Assembly (NCBI RefSeq): GCF_018812025.1
Contig: NC_063054.1
Coordinates: 35,023,396-35,087,395, forward strand
Direction: 5' to 3'
DNA from: Megalobrama amblycephala
Lineage: Eukaryota > Chordata > Actinopteri > Cypriniformes > Xenocyprididae
DNA length: 64,000 bases
Shown here: piece by piece, positions 10,191-21,799 of the stretch
How the letters are laid out: the number at the start of each line of letters is the position of its first letter
Numbering within the stretch: the first letter of the stretch is position 1
Notes under the pieces: model-generated
The model's database searches: none
Told to the model about the DNA's origin: nothing
What the model saw: only the letters and a program-made list of their open reading frames with translations
Position numbers and translations under genes: made by a program

Positions 10191-11370
10191 TCTTAAAATG
10201 TAGGTTTTAATCAGTTCATATAAAAGTGGCATGCTTGTGTGAAGCTTAGGGCACATTTCTTAAGTAGGTTTCAGTATTTTTTTAACCCAAATAGATCTAT
10301 AAAAGCTTTCCAGGAAAAAGATATCCCTTAGCGTTTTAATTCATCTCAATGGCATATGCTTTCCTGGCCAGGAATAAATGATCATCTTGTAGCCAATATT
10401 TTAATTAGATTATAGAGCTGAAGAAAGGGGGTTATGAATTGGGCCCAGAGACATCTTTAATGGTCAGGACAACAACATTAAGCTCTTTTGCCTTCCTGTG
10501 CAGGTAACCAGTGATGTCTATTAAAAATGAGGTGGCATGTTATGATCCGTGGTGCTGCATTTTGATTCATAGGATTTATTTGTCTTTTGGAGAGGCCAAA
10601 AGGCCAAACAGATCAGTACCATAATTAATTCTGCTACTAACAAATGGATGGATTTTCAGCTTTGCTATGGTATAAAATAGCATAGCTTTCATTTATTCTG
10701 TCATTTACCCTATTTAATTTAAGCCGGGATTTTTTTTTTTAACTAAAACTCTAAGGCCCGGTTTCACAGACAGGGCTTAGACTAAACCAGGATTAGACCT
10801 TCGTTCAATTAGGGCATTTAAGTAGCTTTTATAAATGTGCCTTAGAAAAAAACATTACTGCTGTACATCTTGAGACAAAACAATGGTACAGACATATTTT
10901 AAGAAAATGGAATATTGCAGTTTTTTATATAAATGATTTATCCTTCCACATTTTTTTCCAATGCCCACATAATATTTAATCAAAATAACTTATTCTCTTC
11001 TCTGATGACGCATTACTGGCGTGAGGGCGGGACAACCTGTCACTCACGTGATCCACCAATAGAAAGCCACAACCATTCAATCAATTTCCGATGGACAAAA
11101 TCAAGTCCCGCTGTACATTTTTTCTTGTTTGAGATAAGGAAGAAAAGAAAATTGCAACTTTTATTTCATACCGACCTTTAATTTAAATGAAAAAGGAAAA
11201 TTTAAAAATAAAAACTAATTCAAAATATTAATAAAAACTACAACACTATCTCAATGACAAATAAAAACACTGATTAAAACTATACTTTGACATGTATAAA
11301 CAATAGACAAACAGAAATTTTTTGTTTTGAAAAAGATTTTTCTGTATATTTAATTTTAACTCTTCATTTT
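10190..11370. other. Intergenic: duplicated flank and dispersed repeat
   Basis: About 10205-10615 duplicates the flank at 2941-3420. About 10749-10850 (CCCGGTTTCACAGACAGGGC and following) is a dispersed repeat also present at 19183 onward. The remainder is AT-rich with no gene that I can support. Confidence 0.6.
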
Positions 11371-11446
11371 TAATGAGTGCTTGATTGTCATTTGCTACCC
11401 TGTGATGATGTGGGAGGGTCAGAGAACACCACGAAGAATATTTAAA
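11370..11446 (+). promoter_or_regulatory. Proximal promoter of TAAR13-like gene at 11527
   Basis: The block GAGTGCTTGATTGTCATTTG, then TGTGATGATGTGGGAGGGTC and AGAGAA, then TATTTAAA (11439-11446) recurs with few changes before the gene at 17281 (17150-17221). Conservation between two genes whose further flanks differ, together with a TATA-like element 80 bases before the start codon, supports a promoter role. The transcription start is inferred. Confidence 0.6.
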
Positions 11447-11526
11447 AGCCTAACCAGTCCAGCTAAAGCAGAATTTACTAGATTCATGTTTTCGCATACA
11501 AAGAAGAAGAAAACACGACAGGCAGG

Positions 11527-12552
11527 ATGGATTTATCATCACAAGAATATGATCCCACTGAGTTTTGTTTTCCTGCAGTGAACAACTCTTGTCTTAAAGG
11601 CATACATCTTGTTTCCACTCAGACTGTGTTGTATCTCATATTGGTGTCGGCGATGACTGTAACTATTCTAGGAAATTCTGTGGTCATCATCTCCATAGCG
11701 CACTTCAAACAGCTCCAGACTCCCACTAACATCCTGGTGATGTCTCTGGCTCTCGTGGATCTTCTGCTTGGACTGGTGGTCATGCCTTTCAGTATGATCC
11801 GTTCTGTCGATGGCTGCTGGTACTATGGAGATGCCTTCTGTTTGCTCCACTCCACTTTTGACTTATTTCTCACATCTGTGTCTATTTTGCATCTTGTTTG
11901 TATTGCTATTGACCGACATCAGGCTGTGTGTTATCCGCTTCAGTACCCTACAAGAATAACCATGCCTGTTGCATGGGTCATGGTGCTGATAAGTTGGAGC
12001 ATGGTTGCAGTATATTCATATGGTCTACTGTATTCAAAGGCTAATGTGGAAGGACTGGAGGAATATATAAAATCAAGATACTGTATAGGAAGTTGCAGTC
12101 TGCTTTTCAGTAAATTGTGGTCTGTTTTAGACACATTATTAACGTTTTTCTTGCCTTGTTCTGTCATGGTTGGACTATATGTGAGGATTTTTGTAGTTGC
12201 AAAAAAACATGTAAGAACAATCAGTGAGGCAAACCAGAATGAAAATGTGAATGTGTTTAAAAGCTCTCGACGATCTGAGCGCAAAGCAGCAAAAACTCTT
12301 GGTGTGGTCGTGGGTGTCTTTATTTTTTGCTGGCTGCCTTTTTTTATTAACTCTATGATTGATCCCTACATCAACTTTTCCACCCCAGTTGCTCTTTTTG
12401 AAGTGTTTGTCTGGTTAGGCTACATCAACTCAACCATAAACCCCATCATATATGGCTTTTTCTACCCATGGTTTAGAAAAACCCTTTCTCTCATTATAAC
12501 AATGAGAATATTTGAACCAAACTCGTCTGACATCACTGTTTTCACGGTTTGA
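11527..12552 (+). CDS. taar13-like: Trace amine-associated receptor, TAAR13-like (341 aa)
   Basis: Single-exon class A GPCR of the olfactory amine-receptor family. N-glycosylation sequon N19-x-S, N1.50 at 50, D2.50 at 78, C3.25 at 105, DRH at 129-131, CWLP in TM6 (P271), and the TAAR TM7 signature NSTINPIIY...YPWF (301-315). N-terminal C22 and the ECL2 pair C186/C190 fit the extra TAAR disulfide. Two acidic pocket residues are present, D112 (3.32) and D202 (5.42); these are the same numbers as the two aspartates known to bind cadaverine in zebrafish TAAR13c, hence the subfamily call. A diamine ligand is inference. The ATG at 11527 was chosen because [10 protein letters not shown] starts the family. 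It lies about 80 bases after a TATA-like box, and AATAAA-like signals follow near 12586. Confidence 0.93.
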   Translation: MDLSSQEYDPTEFCFPAVNNSCLKGIHLVSTQTVLYLILVSAMTVTILGNSVVIISIAHFKQLQTPTNILVMSLALVDLLLGLVVMPFSMIRSVDGCWYYGDAFCLLHSTFDLFLTSVSILHLVCIAIDRHQAVCYPLQYPTRITMPVAWVMVLISWSMVAVYSYGLLYSKANVEGLEEYIKSRYCIGSCSLLFSKLWSVLDTLLTFFLPCSVMVGLYVRIFVVAKKHVRTISEANQNENVNVFKSSRRSERKAAKTLGVVVGVFIFCWLPFFINSMIDPYINFSTPVALFEVFVWLGYINSTINPIIYGFFYPWFRKTLSLIITMRIFEPNSSDITVFTV

Positions 12553-14265
12553 CTTTATTTCATTGTGATCTGACCTCACATAAATAAACAACAGTGTAAA
12601 ATCCCATGTGTTTTATCTATGAAAAAGATCAAAACAGTGGCCTATATGAAAATTAAACTTTTTCAACAAAAAAAGCAAAAGCAGTCCATCTTAGTTCAAC
12701 AAGTTGTGAGGCAGACATAACTGTATTTTAAACATAAACATAAACATACATAAATACCAGGTCTAAAAAACTGCCCACTCATTTTGTAGGACTGTATGAG
12801 CAAAAATGAGGGAATCCTCACACACTTATAAACAATATGTGCATAGAATGCTGCAGTAATTACGTATTTTTGTATCTTGAGTTTGCATCACCTTGGTTCC
12901 CTCAACAAAAACCAAATACGATTTTTTCCATTGGCTTTTGGATTATTGCAGAAAATAAGCTCTGGCTTACAAAAGTTTATAATTCTCATATGTGTTGTTC
13001 ATCATGATAATCTTCACAAATTAACCCAACTTTTATAAATTTTGAAGTGTAAAGACAGTCAGCAGAAGTTGGCCTACCTAAATGTAGGCTATAAACGAAC
13101 TACACCACAGTCGCATGACTTCAGCATCACCATCACTAAGCTTCCGACAACTCTTTCAGTCTTTGTTTAAATACATTTTCCCTGAAAGTTCAAGTTATAA
13201 TAGTTTGCAAGGGCACGATTATAAACACAACAAGGCTGTAAAAGTGGAGTTGTGAGTAGATAAGTTTTCCTGTTTGGCCTGATGATGTTTAATATTCCTG
13301 ACAACCTCTGTAGTCTCATTTAGACACTTGTTAGCAGCCACCTTTTACAAGACAAGTAACAGCTTAAAAAAAAAAAAAAAAAAAAATACACAAGAGGGTA
13401 TTACTGATGTATTTTAATAAAATGTGAAAAAATTATCTTGAGTTCGCCAAAGACCTTATTTCAGGCACTTGACCAAAAACCCATTCAAAAAAACCACTGA
13501 CTTCAGGACAATGGAACTGGTAGTGCTAAAATGCCAACTTGTTTCTGAGTTTTGGCCTACAAAAATGTCATCACCACTCTTTTATGTATGACATAAAATA
13601 CATATTGCATTCTGAATGATGAAAAAAAAAAAACTACACTTTAATACAAATTATAACATGAAATAAACATGAATGAACATCAGAGGGTATGTTGAAAGAT
13701 ACAGTAGGCTACAGCTTGCCAAAATGTATCATATAATTTCATATATTTACTCAAGCAATGTTTAGACTGTGGAAAGGCATCAATAAAACAGCTTGTAAAC
13801 ATGTCATGGAGTTATGTTTACCTCAGAAAAGCCACTCATTGTCCATGTCTATAGTTTTTACACAAGTTAAGAGATTTGACTAGTACTGTACCTGATATAT
13901 TTCCAAAGGAATTTATATCAAATCAAACTGTTTGGAATTTGAATAAATCAGAGCAGGTAGAGAGTTCAGATTTGCATTTCTTGGCTGTGACTGGACAGAC
14001 AGAAAGTTCATAATCAGCCTCCTTGGCCATGACAGGGCACACAGAGATAACAGTGAGCACATGTAAAACAGACAGTTCACAAGCGAACACAGGTGCCTTT
14101 GGAGGAGCTGTAGCAGTAGCCAGCTCCACCAGAGTGAGACCACTGGACTTGGGATCACTGGACTCGACCCAATTGCCGCTCGTACCTCGAAGGGTGGATC
14201 CATCTCACTGGATATCAGACTCTTTCATTCTTGAACTGTTCCAGTGATCGAGGGGATTCGTAGCA
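12553..14265. other. Intergenic, no gene seen
   Basis: AT-rich sequence with a possible polyadenylation signal soon after the receptor (ATAAATAAA near 12584) and an A-run at about 13365-13386. I recognise no coding or repeat family here. The open frames near 13913-14260 lack motifs. Confidence 0.5.
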
Positions 14266-14269
14266 GACC

Positions 14270-14897
14270 ATGGTGTGGCGGCCATGATGTGATGAGACGA
14301 GACTCTGGCGGCCATGATGTGATGAGACGAGACTCTGGCGGCCATGATGTGACAAGACAAAACAAGATTCTGGTGTGGCAGCCATGACATGACAAGACTC
14401 TGGTGTGGCGACCATGATATAACAAGACTCTGGCGTTATGGCCATGACGTGACAAGATGAGACTCTGGTATGGCAGCCATTATGTGACAAACTCTGGCAC
14501 GGCAGCCATGTCATGACGAGACTCTGGCGTTGGGGCCATGACGTGACAAGATTCTGGCGTGGCAGGCATGACGTGACAAGACGAGACTCTGGCATGGCGG
14601 CCATGATTTGACAAAACAAGACTCTGGTGTGGCGGATGTGATGAGACAAAACTCTGGCTTGGCGACCATGGCGTGATGAGACTAGACCTTGGCATGGCAG
14701 CCATGATGTGACGAGACTCTGGCGTGGCGGCCATGACGTAATGAGACTCTGGCATGGTGACCATGACGAGACAAGACTATGGTGTGGCAGCCATTATGTG
14801 ACGAAACTCTGGCGTGGCGGCCACAACGCGACAAAACGAGACACTGGCGTGGTAGCCTTTGACGTAACGAAACAAGACTGTGGCGTGGCAGCCATGG
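14270..14897. repeat. Degenerate 30-36 bp minisatellite, left block
   Basis: Tandem units of the type GACTCTGGCGTGGCGGCCAT followed by GACGTGACAAGAC, with point changes and occasional extra GACGAG. Read on the minus strand the units encode a repeated decapeptide of PESxHVMAA type, similar in style to repeat-coding regions of fish LTR elements. The array continues in the same orientation at 16282-16745, beyond an inserted transposon. Confidence 0.85.
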
Positions 14898-14898
14898 C

Positions 14899-16281
14899 CC
14901 TGTCCCAAATGGCGCACTTCATGTGGACTTTTGGTCTCGTGGACTTAAATTGCGCGTGCTTGCCGAGTCTACGAGTCCATAGGCCGTCCCATTCAGCATT
15001 TTAACGCTCTGAAGTGTGCTCAGCAGCGCCCCCTTTGCACCCTTGAAGCGGTCTTCCGCGAAGCCCGCATAGATGCAGGCTCTGCACACTTTAACTACCC
15101 AGGATTCCTTGCAAAATGCCAATCAGACAATGGATGGGAGGAGATTTAGCTCAAGGACAAAAGATGACATGGCTGAGAAGAAAATATTTAAGTGTAGGTA
15201 TCATTACGGTTTTTATGACCTAGGTGTACATTTTACCAGTTGTTACCTACAGTTTATACAAACATGGTCATCGACCAGTGGTTGATATCTCAAACATAAT
15301 AATAGCGCGTTGAATAATACGATCGCATTATGATTCATTAAATAAATAGAACCGAATGTCAGGGCTTTACTGAGTCATATGTAAACCTAGTATTTATATT
15401 TAAACCTGTAAATTCATCTGAAACTCACGCACATGTTTATCATGTGTTAAAATTGTAATCTTAGTTCAAATGGAACATTATGTATTATTACAACTGTATA
15501 CATTATTTAAGTAAGCATGTATATTGTTACAACAGAGACGGCTCGGAGGCAGATGTAAAAGCAATGACAATGTTTTATTGAGTTCAGCAGAGTAAACGGT
15601 AAGTATGAAGCAGTGATGGAAGTTTGGTGAGTTGATAGAAGAAGTGATACTGTCCTTTTGTTGATTGCAGATGGTTTATGGAGAAGCACGCTGGAGACTG
15701 AAGACTGGGAACACTCACACACAGTTGGAGAAGCACACGGGGGAGACTGGAGACACTGGAGACGATGGAAGCAGGTAAGTAGCAGGTTGGAGTCCTTAAG
15801 GTAAGTACACATGGAGTTGTAGTACAAACGAGACCGGACAGTGACTGTGTGTGAGTGTGTGGTATTTAAGGTGGTGGTGATGACAGAGTTGATGACGTGC
15901 AGGTGGCGGTGATTAGTACTCGGGTGATTGTGTGCGTGGGTACTGGAAGGAGGTGGAACCTGACGTGTCTGTGACATATATATTGTCTAATGCCCAGGTG
16001 GCATAAGCAAAAGCAGGCTGTGTAGTTGACATGGAGATAATATTTTGCAAAAGAAAATAAACCTGTTCTTGATGCTAAATATTATCCCTGAACCTGCAGC
16101 TCCTGTCAAAAAACAACCAGACTGTTATTTCCGGCATGACGATCGAGTCTGTCACGAAAATACCTCTCAATGCGCCCTCGTGGACTCGTGCCAAGGGCCC
16201 TATATGTCTGCACTACATGACATCACCAAAGTGTGGACTCTGAGGAAGTCCACAAGTCCGGAGTGTGCCATTTGGGACAGG
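14899..16281. mobile_element. DNA transposon inserted into the minisatellite
   Basis: Terminal inverted repeats CCTGTCCCAAATGGCGCAC (14899 on) and its inverse GTGCCATTTGGGACAGG (ending 16281) extend imperfectly for about 45 bp with GTGGACTT-type repeats inside. No transposase is visible, so it is a non-autonomous element. I could not fix the target duplication and so leave the superfamily open. It contains a later solo LTR insertion. Confidence 0.7.
15525..15976 (-). mobile_element. Solo LTR of a Ty3/gypsy element
   Basis: The reverse complement starts TGTCACAGACACGTCAGG and ends GTCTCTGTTGTAACA. It aligns along its length with the LTRs of the gypsy element at 55610-60284 (shared CAGACACG, GAGTACTAATCACC, CACACAGTCAC, GTCCGGTCTCGTT, AAAGGACAGTAT). 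It is flanked by a 5-bp duplication TATAT (15520-15524 and 15977-15981), the usual gypsy length. The internal region was lost by LTR-LTR recombination. Confidence 0.85.
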
Positions 16282-16745
16282 ACCCATGACTTGTCGAGAC
16301 GAGACTCTGGCATGGTGGCCATGACGTGACGAGACGAGACAATGGCATAGTGGCCATTACGTGACGAGATAAGACTCTGGCGTGGCAGCCATGACATGAA
16401 GAATCTCTGGTGTGGCCACCATGACGTGACAAGACTCTGGCGTGATGGCCACGACGTGATGAGACGAGACTCTGGCATAGCGGCCAAGATGTGATGAGAT
16501 GAGACTCTGGCGTAACGGACATGATTTGATGAGACTCTGGCGTGACGACCATGATGAGACAAGATTTTTGGTGGCAGCCATGACATGAAGAAACTCTGGC
16601 ATGGCCACCATGACGTGACTAGACAAGACTCTGGCGTGACGGCCACGACGTGGCAAGACAAGACTGTGGCATAGCGCCCACAATATGACGAGATGAGACT
16701 CTGGCATGGCGGCCATGATGTGATGAGACTCTGGCATGGCGTTTA
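16282..16745. repeat. Degenerate minisatellite, right block
   Basis: Same unit and orientation as 14270-14897 (GACTCTGGCATGGTGGCCAT, GACGTGACGAGAC). It is the displaced right part of the array. Confidence 0.85.
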
Positions 16746-17149
16746 CTATAGGAGTATTGAGTTCCTCATCAGCCACTTTAACAGGAAATGATGAACCTCT
16801 CAGCATTAGGGTAAAGTAAAGATACTGAACAAGAGTCCAGTTAGGGGTATATTGAGGCATGAAACGATATGTTCATTTAAATCACTAAACGTGAAAAATG
16901 TCTTTAAGTGCCACGTCATTAAAGTCCTATACAAAATCCTCAATGGCACAGTCACCTTGGTGAAGGTAAAGAGTGAGGTTGCTATTACAATTAGTTTATT
17001 CTATTTGATAGACTACTTTCAATAAAATATTTGCAATGGGTTTGTAAAAGATGTTTTTATGCATGCTTGGCCTGAGTTTTTGTTGCATTTGCACTGTTTT
17101 GACCAGCAGGCATCACCAGCGTTTGTATATTTTTTAACTCTTAATTTTG

Positions 17150-17221
17150 AATGAGTGCTTGATTGTCATTTGCTGCCCTGTGATGATGTGGGAGGGTCAG
17201 AGAAGAGCATGAGTATTTAAA
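17150..17221 (+). promoter_or_regulatory. Proximal promoter of TAAR13-like gene at 17281
   Basis: Near copy of 11370-11446: GAGTGCTTGATTGTCATTTG, TGTGATGATGTGGGAGGGTC, AGAGAA and TATTTAAA at 17214-17221, 60 bases before the start codon. Confidence 0.6.
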
Positions 17222-17280
17222 TGCCTAACTAAACTAATAAATCACCATTTTATAGGTTCTTGTTTTCTGAGACAGGCAGG

Positions 17281-18306
17281 ATGGATTTATCATTGCAAAA
17301 ATATGATCTCACTGAGTTTTGTTTTCCTGTAGTGAACAACTCTTGTCTTAAAGGCACACATCTTGTTTCCACTCAGACTGTGTTGTATCTCATATTGGTG
17401 TCGGCGATGATTGTGACTATTCTAGGAAATTTGGTGGTCATTATCTCCATAGCGCACTTCAAACAGCTCCAGACTCCCACTAACATCCTGGTGATGTCTC
17501 TGGCTCTTGCGGATCTGCTGCTTGGACTGGTGGTCATGCCTTTCAGTATGATCCGTTCTGTCGATGGCTGCTGGTACTATGGAGATGCCTTCTGTTTGCT
17601 TCACTCCAGTTTTGACTTATTTCTTACATCTGTGTCTATTTTTCATCTCATTTTTATTGCCATTGATCGACATCAGGCTGTGTGTTATCCGCTTCAGTAC
17701 CCTACGAGAATAACCATACCTATTGCATGGGTCATGGTGCTGATAAGTTGGAGCATGGCTGCTTTATATTCATATGGATTAGTGTACTCAAAATCTAATG
17801 TGGAAGGACTGGAGGAATTTATTGAATCCATGTACTGTATGGGAAGTTGCACTCTGCTTTTCAATGCATTGTGGTCTGTTTTGGACACGTTACTAACTTT
17901 TTTATTGCCTTGTTCTGTCATGATTGGACTGTATGCAAGAATTTTTGTAATTGCAAGAAAGCACATTAGAACAATTGGTGATGCAAATCAGCATGAAAAT
18001 GAGAGCACATTTAAGAGCTCTCGACGATCTGAGCGCAAAGCAGCAAAAACTCTTGGTGTGGTTGTGGGAGCCTTTATTATTTGCTGGCTGCCGTTTTTTA
18101 TTAACTCTATGATTGATCCCTACATCAACTTTGCTACCCCAGTTGCTCTTTTTGAAGCATTTGTCTGGTTAGGTTACATTAACTCAACCATAAACCCCAT
18201 CATATATGGCCTTTTCTATCCATGGTTTCGAAAAACCCCTTCTCTCATTATAACAATGAGAATATTTGAACCAAACTCATCAGATATCGGTGTTTTCACT
18301 GTTTGA
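17281..18306 (+). CDS. taar13-like: Trace amine-associated receptor, TAAR13-like (341 aa)
   Basis: Paralogue of the gene at 11527, same length and no indels by eye, with substitutions concentrated in TM4-ECL2-TM5 and ICL3 (for example [13 protein letters not shown] and [17 protein letters not shown]). It keeps D112 (3.32), D202 (5.42), DRH, CWLP and the [10 protein letters not shown]...YPWF signature. So it is predicted to keep the two-aspartate, diamine-type pocket while differing around the ECL2 lid. The start at 17281 is chosen by homology (MDLSLQKYD); the frame is open further upstream but without an ATG. A possible polyadenylation signal AATAAA lies near 18406. Confidence 0.93.
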   Translation: MDLSLQKYDLTEFCFPVVNNSCLKGTHLVSTQTVLYLILVSAMIVTILGNLVVIISIAHFKQLQTPTNILVMSLALADLLLGLVVMPFSMIRSVDGCWYYGDAFCLLHSSFDLFLTSVSIFHLIFIAIDRHQAVCYPLQYPTRITIPIAWVMVLISWSMAALYSYGLVYSKSNVEGLEEFIESMYCMGSCTLLFNALWSVLDTLLTFLLPCSVMIGLYARIFVIARKHIRTIGDANQHENESTFKSSRRSERKAAKTLGVVVGAFIICWLPFFINSMIDPYINFATPVALFEAFVWLGYINSTINPIIYGLFYPWFRKTPSLIITMRIFEPNSSDIGVFTV

Positions 18307-19182
18307 CCTCTTTTTCATGTCATTTAAATATGGTGCTTTACTCTTGCACATTGTTTTGCACTAGCACATGCTTTCTTACTGAAATGATTTTTGCACTGTG
18401 CATATATAATAAACAGTGTAAAAAATGTTGGAATATGGTTACACATTTTTCTCCATATATAAACTGCAAAACACTGCATACAGAAAAAATGGATTAAACA
18501 AACACTTTAAATATTGTGCACTCTGTAACAGCACAGACACAAGTGGTATGATGTGATCCCCATTTAATTTGTATAAGATGAAAGGGTGATCTAAATCATA
18601 AATATTACTACATTGGCAAAGATAAGTCAGTCAGTCCGACTACTGGCCTGTATCACAACAAACAAAAGCAGTTCAACTGGTTAGATGAATGTGTCACAAG
18701 TGGATATAGGCCCACATGGCCACATGAAGTGAAAACATATAAACTTAACAAATAGTCTTAATTAAAAGTTTTATATAATCTCAAATATCATGCACTGATG
18801 AAACTGAACAGATATTCACAAAAGACTAATTTAGTAACCAAAAGCATGTATTGTTTTTGAGAATGAACAAGCCAAAGCCAAACAATTCTAATATTTAAAA
18901 AGTAAGACGACTGTGATCCTCTGCTTTCTTTTTATAGCACTGATATAGCTCATATTATTATAAGTAGCTCATATCTCTTTTTTATCATTATTAATATTTA
19001 TTTATTTAATTTATTATTTAATTTCTATAATTGTATTCTGTGTTATTTTCTTGTTGCATAAAATCAAAAAAAAAAAAAAAAAGTTGTTGTCCCTGAGTTC
19101 TTTCTATTAGGAAGGAATATTCAAGAATTAAATTGCAATTATGTAACCAAGAGCACAATGAGTAAATCCAAAATAAATCTTA
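18307..19182. other. Intergenic, no gene seen
   Basis: AT-rich DNA with the receptor 3' UTR at its start and an A-run at about 19065-19082. No recognisable gene or repeat. Confidence 0.5.
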
Positions 19183-19705
19183 TAGGCCTGGTTTCACAAA
19201 CAGGGCTTAGATTAAGCCAGGATTAGGCCTTAGTTCAAACTTTGAACTAAGTCCAAAGTAGTTTTTATAAACATGCCTTAGAAGAAAACCTGTGCATCTT
19301 GAGATAAAATAATGGCACTGGCATATTTTAAAATAAGTTACTTTTAGTTAAAACAGCTCAAACATGCATTTTAGTCTGGGACGAGGCATCATTTACTCAC
19401 CCTCAAGTTGTTCCAAACCTGTATGAATTTCTTTCTTCTGTTAAATACAAAAGATATTTTAAAGAATATAGGTAACTAAAAAGTTGATGACCCCCACTGA
19501 CCCCACTGAAAAAAATAATATGGAAGTCAATAGGGTCCATCAATTTTTTGGTTACCCATATTCTTCAAAATATCTTCTTTTGTGTTCAGAAGAAGAAAGA
19601 AATTCATACAGGTTTGGAACAACTTAAAGGGTGAGAAAATGAAGACAGAATTTTCATTTTTGGGTAAACTATCCCTTTAAGCCTTATCTGTGAAAACAGG
19701 ATATA
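19183..19705. repeat. Nested MITEs (outer element interrupted by palindromic MITE)
   Basis: The outer element starts GGCCTGGTTTCACAAACAGG and ends with its rough inverse (GCCTTATCTGTGAAAACAGG, about 19681-19700). Inside it, about 19372-19679 is a palindromic element: CACCCTCAAGTTGTTCCAAA on the left returns inverted as TTTGGAACAACTTAAAGGGT on the right, with about 100-bp arms. Relatives of the inner element lie at about 23943-24112 and 33424 onward, and of the outer at 10749. Confidence 0.75.
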
Positions 19706-19865
19706 ATTTAAATTATAATTTTACTTTTTTTAATCAACATGACATAATGTAAGATTAGGATTACATGAAAACAGATTGTAGTTGTATGATAATAAACTCT
19801 CATGACTGTAGCTAATGTTTACGTAATTCCTGGCCACTCCCGTAAACGACACCTGTCATTTGACT

Positions 19866-19873
19866 TATATAAG
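19866..19873 (+). promoter_or_regulatory. TATA box of the TAAR at 19964
   Basis: TATATAAG about 98 bases before the receptor start codon. A six-codon upstream frame (ATG at 19927) lies between. The region does not resemble the promoters of the neighbouring receptors. Confidence 0.5.
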
Positions 19874-19963
19874 TGAACTGGCAGTGAAATCATCTTTAGG
19901 ATTTTGGATCTGCAGCCATCATAAACATGGGCATTGAAGTTTAAAGCAGTGAAGAAGATCTCC

Positions 19964-20962
19964 ATGGAATTTCTTGAGCATCACTGCTTTCCCCTCTGGA
20001 ATACAAGCTGCTCTCTTGACTTTCATTTGAATTATGTCAATGTATTGTTGTTCTTGTACATATCTGCAATCTCTGTGCTGACCGTGTGTGGAAACCTACT
20101 TGTCATCATCTCTATAACAGTTTTCAAGCAGCTTCACACACCAACCAACCTGCTCATCCTCTCACTGGCCGTATCTGACTTCTTGGTGGGAATTTGTGTG
20201 ATGCCTGTTGAAAGCATTAGGAGCATTAACTCATGTTTTTATATGGAAAAATCACACTGTCATATCTTTCATATGATTATGTCAATTCTTGGGTCTGCAT
20301 CCCTCATCAACATCATGCTTGTGGCTATTGATCGTTATTTTGCTGTATGTAATCCACTCCTGTATATGTCCAAAATTACAATGAGAAAAACACTGATCTG
20401 CATAAGTTTAGGATGGACTGCATCTATCTGTTATAATCTTGTACCAGTGAATTTGGGAAATTCAAACCTGACAGGGATAGTTGTGATCTGTCTAAGAGAA
20501 TGTGCAGTGGCTGTCAGTAACACCTGGGGTCCAGCTGACTTGATAGTGAGCTTCATTGCTCCATGTATAGTGATGTTAATTCTGTATGTAAGAATCCTCA
20601 CAGTGGCCTTGAGACAAGCAAAGGCCATCTCCGACTTTGCAAAGAAAAGAGTATCTCAGAAAAACCTAAAATCATTCAGGAAATCAGAGGTGAAGGCGAC
20701 AAAAACATTGAGCACAATTGTCTTTGTGTATTTCATTTGCTGGGTTCCCTGGTATATAAGTATGCTTAATATGAAACAATTTCAAAAGTCATCTGTGAGC
20801 CTCTCTGCTTTACTGTGTTTATTTTACACTAATTCATGCATCAATCCCTTTATATATGCAATATCTTACCCCTGGTTCAAAAGATCAGTGAAGCTTTTGG
20901 TTAGCCTAAAAATACTGCAGACAGCAACTAACCAGCTTAACTTATTTCCTGAAGACTGTTAA
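19964..20962 (+). CDS. Trace amine-associated receptor, Asp5.42-only type (332 aa)
   Basis: Divergent TAAR between the TAAR13-like genes and the syntaxin gene. N44 (1.50), D72 (2.50), C99 (3.25), DRY at 123-125, CWVP in TM6, and NSCINPFIYAISYPWF in TM7 are all present. Position 3.32 is Met106 instead of the amine-binding Asp, while D193 is at 5.42 in front of the TM5 proline P201. This is the non-classical arrangement described for the large teleost TAAR clade that binds amines through TM5. N-terminal C8/C16 and ECL2 C177/C181 fit the TAAR disulfides. ATG 19964 (MEFLEHHCF) is chosen because the longer open frame upstream lacks an ATG in a good context. The ligand is unknown. Confidence 0.92.
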   Translation: MEFLEHHCFPLWNTSCSLDFHLNYVNVLLFLYISAISVLTVCGNLLVIISITVFKQLHTPTNLLILSLAVSDFLVGICVMPVESIRSINSCFYMEKSHCHIFHMIMSILGSASLINIMLVAIDRYFAVCNPLLYMSKITMRKTLICISLGWTASICYNLVPVNLGNSNLTGIVVICLRECAVAVSNTWGPADLIVSFIAPCIVMLILYVRILTVALRQAKAISDFAKKRVSQKNLKSFRKSEVKATKTLSTIVFVYFICWVPWYISMLNMKQFQKSSVSLSALLCLFYTNSCINPFIYAISYPWFKRSVKLLVSLKILQTATNQLNLFPEDC

Positions 20963-21790
20963 TATGAAAATGCATCTCTGTTACAAAACTATGTTTGCAT
21001 TTGGTGATATTTGTTGGCCTTTTGGTTAAAAAAAAAGAGGATATTCTACCTTTATACATCATTAATTTGCTTTGTTTAGAATGACAGTTTGCTAAAAAAA
21101 AAAAAAAAAAAGGACATTATAATTAGCAGATGTACTGTAACTGTCTTTGTGAATTTTAATGATGAATAATTATAACTCATGTGGAAATAACATAATTAAC
21201 TATCAAAGTCTGCTTCATATTTGCAAAAAAATTAACACAAGTTTAAGTTATGCTTTTTTTTTTTAACTAAGCTAAGTCCTCGGTTGTACCGGTTAGTTGT
21301 AAGACCTCCAATTTCTTTAATCAGGAACAAGTTACAAATCACCTGATTCACTTCACACATGCTTGGTTTAGTCCTTATTCCACATGTGTAAGTCCTGTGG
21401 CAGACAGCAGATTTTAGAGGAGAAAAACTAATTTTGATGTAAGAAAGTAACTTTTTTTACTTTTGTTTTTGTTATTGCAATTCCTGCTTTGTAGTTAAAC
21501 TCATCAAAGTTAAATTACGTATATTGTGTGTCTGTATAGATATTTTTCATAAAAGTTGTTAGTGCCAATGTTTTGGCTGTTAGCTCTAAGGTGATGTAGT
21601 TCATGACTAGTTGTAACATCTCACTCCCCTTGTTTAACCACGCATTTTCTGTTTGTGCTGCAAATATAACAGCTATGTAATTTAATAACTGACAAGTGTA
21701 ACTAGTTTTAATCACATTTTGAACGCACTGTTTTACAAAGACCTTCAAAACAGACAGAAATGTCAAAAATGTTGCAACCATCCCCAGTCT
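20963..21790. other. Intergenic, no gene seen
   Basis: AT-rich sequence between the receptor and the syntaxin promoter, with A-runs near 21093-21110. No gene or repeat family recognised. Confidence 0.5.
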
Positions 21791-21799
21791 TACCTCCCT

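Noticed and set aside
11668..12284. Antisense frames within each TAAR gene
   Set aside because: They recur in every paralogue only because the sense strand is conserved; no independent motifs.
14215..14649. Minus-strand frames of PESxHVMAA repeats as a gene
   Set aside because: No start context, no conserved non-repeat domain and overlapping frames; treated as minisatellite, with possible origin noted as a finding.
14270..16745. CRISPR-like repeat-spacer pattern
   Set aside because: Units are directly tandem and degenerate, with no regular spacers, in vertebrate DNA; minisatellite.
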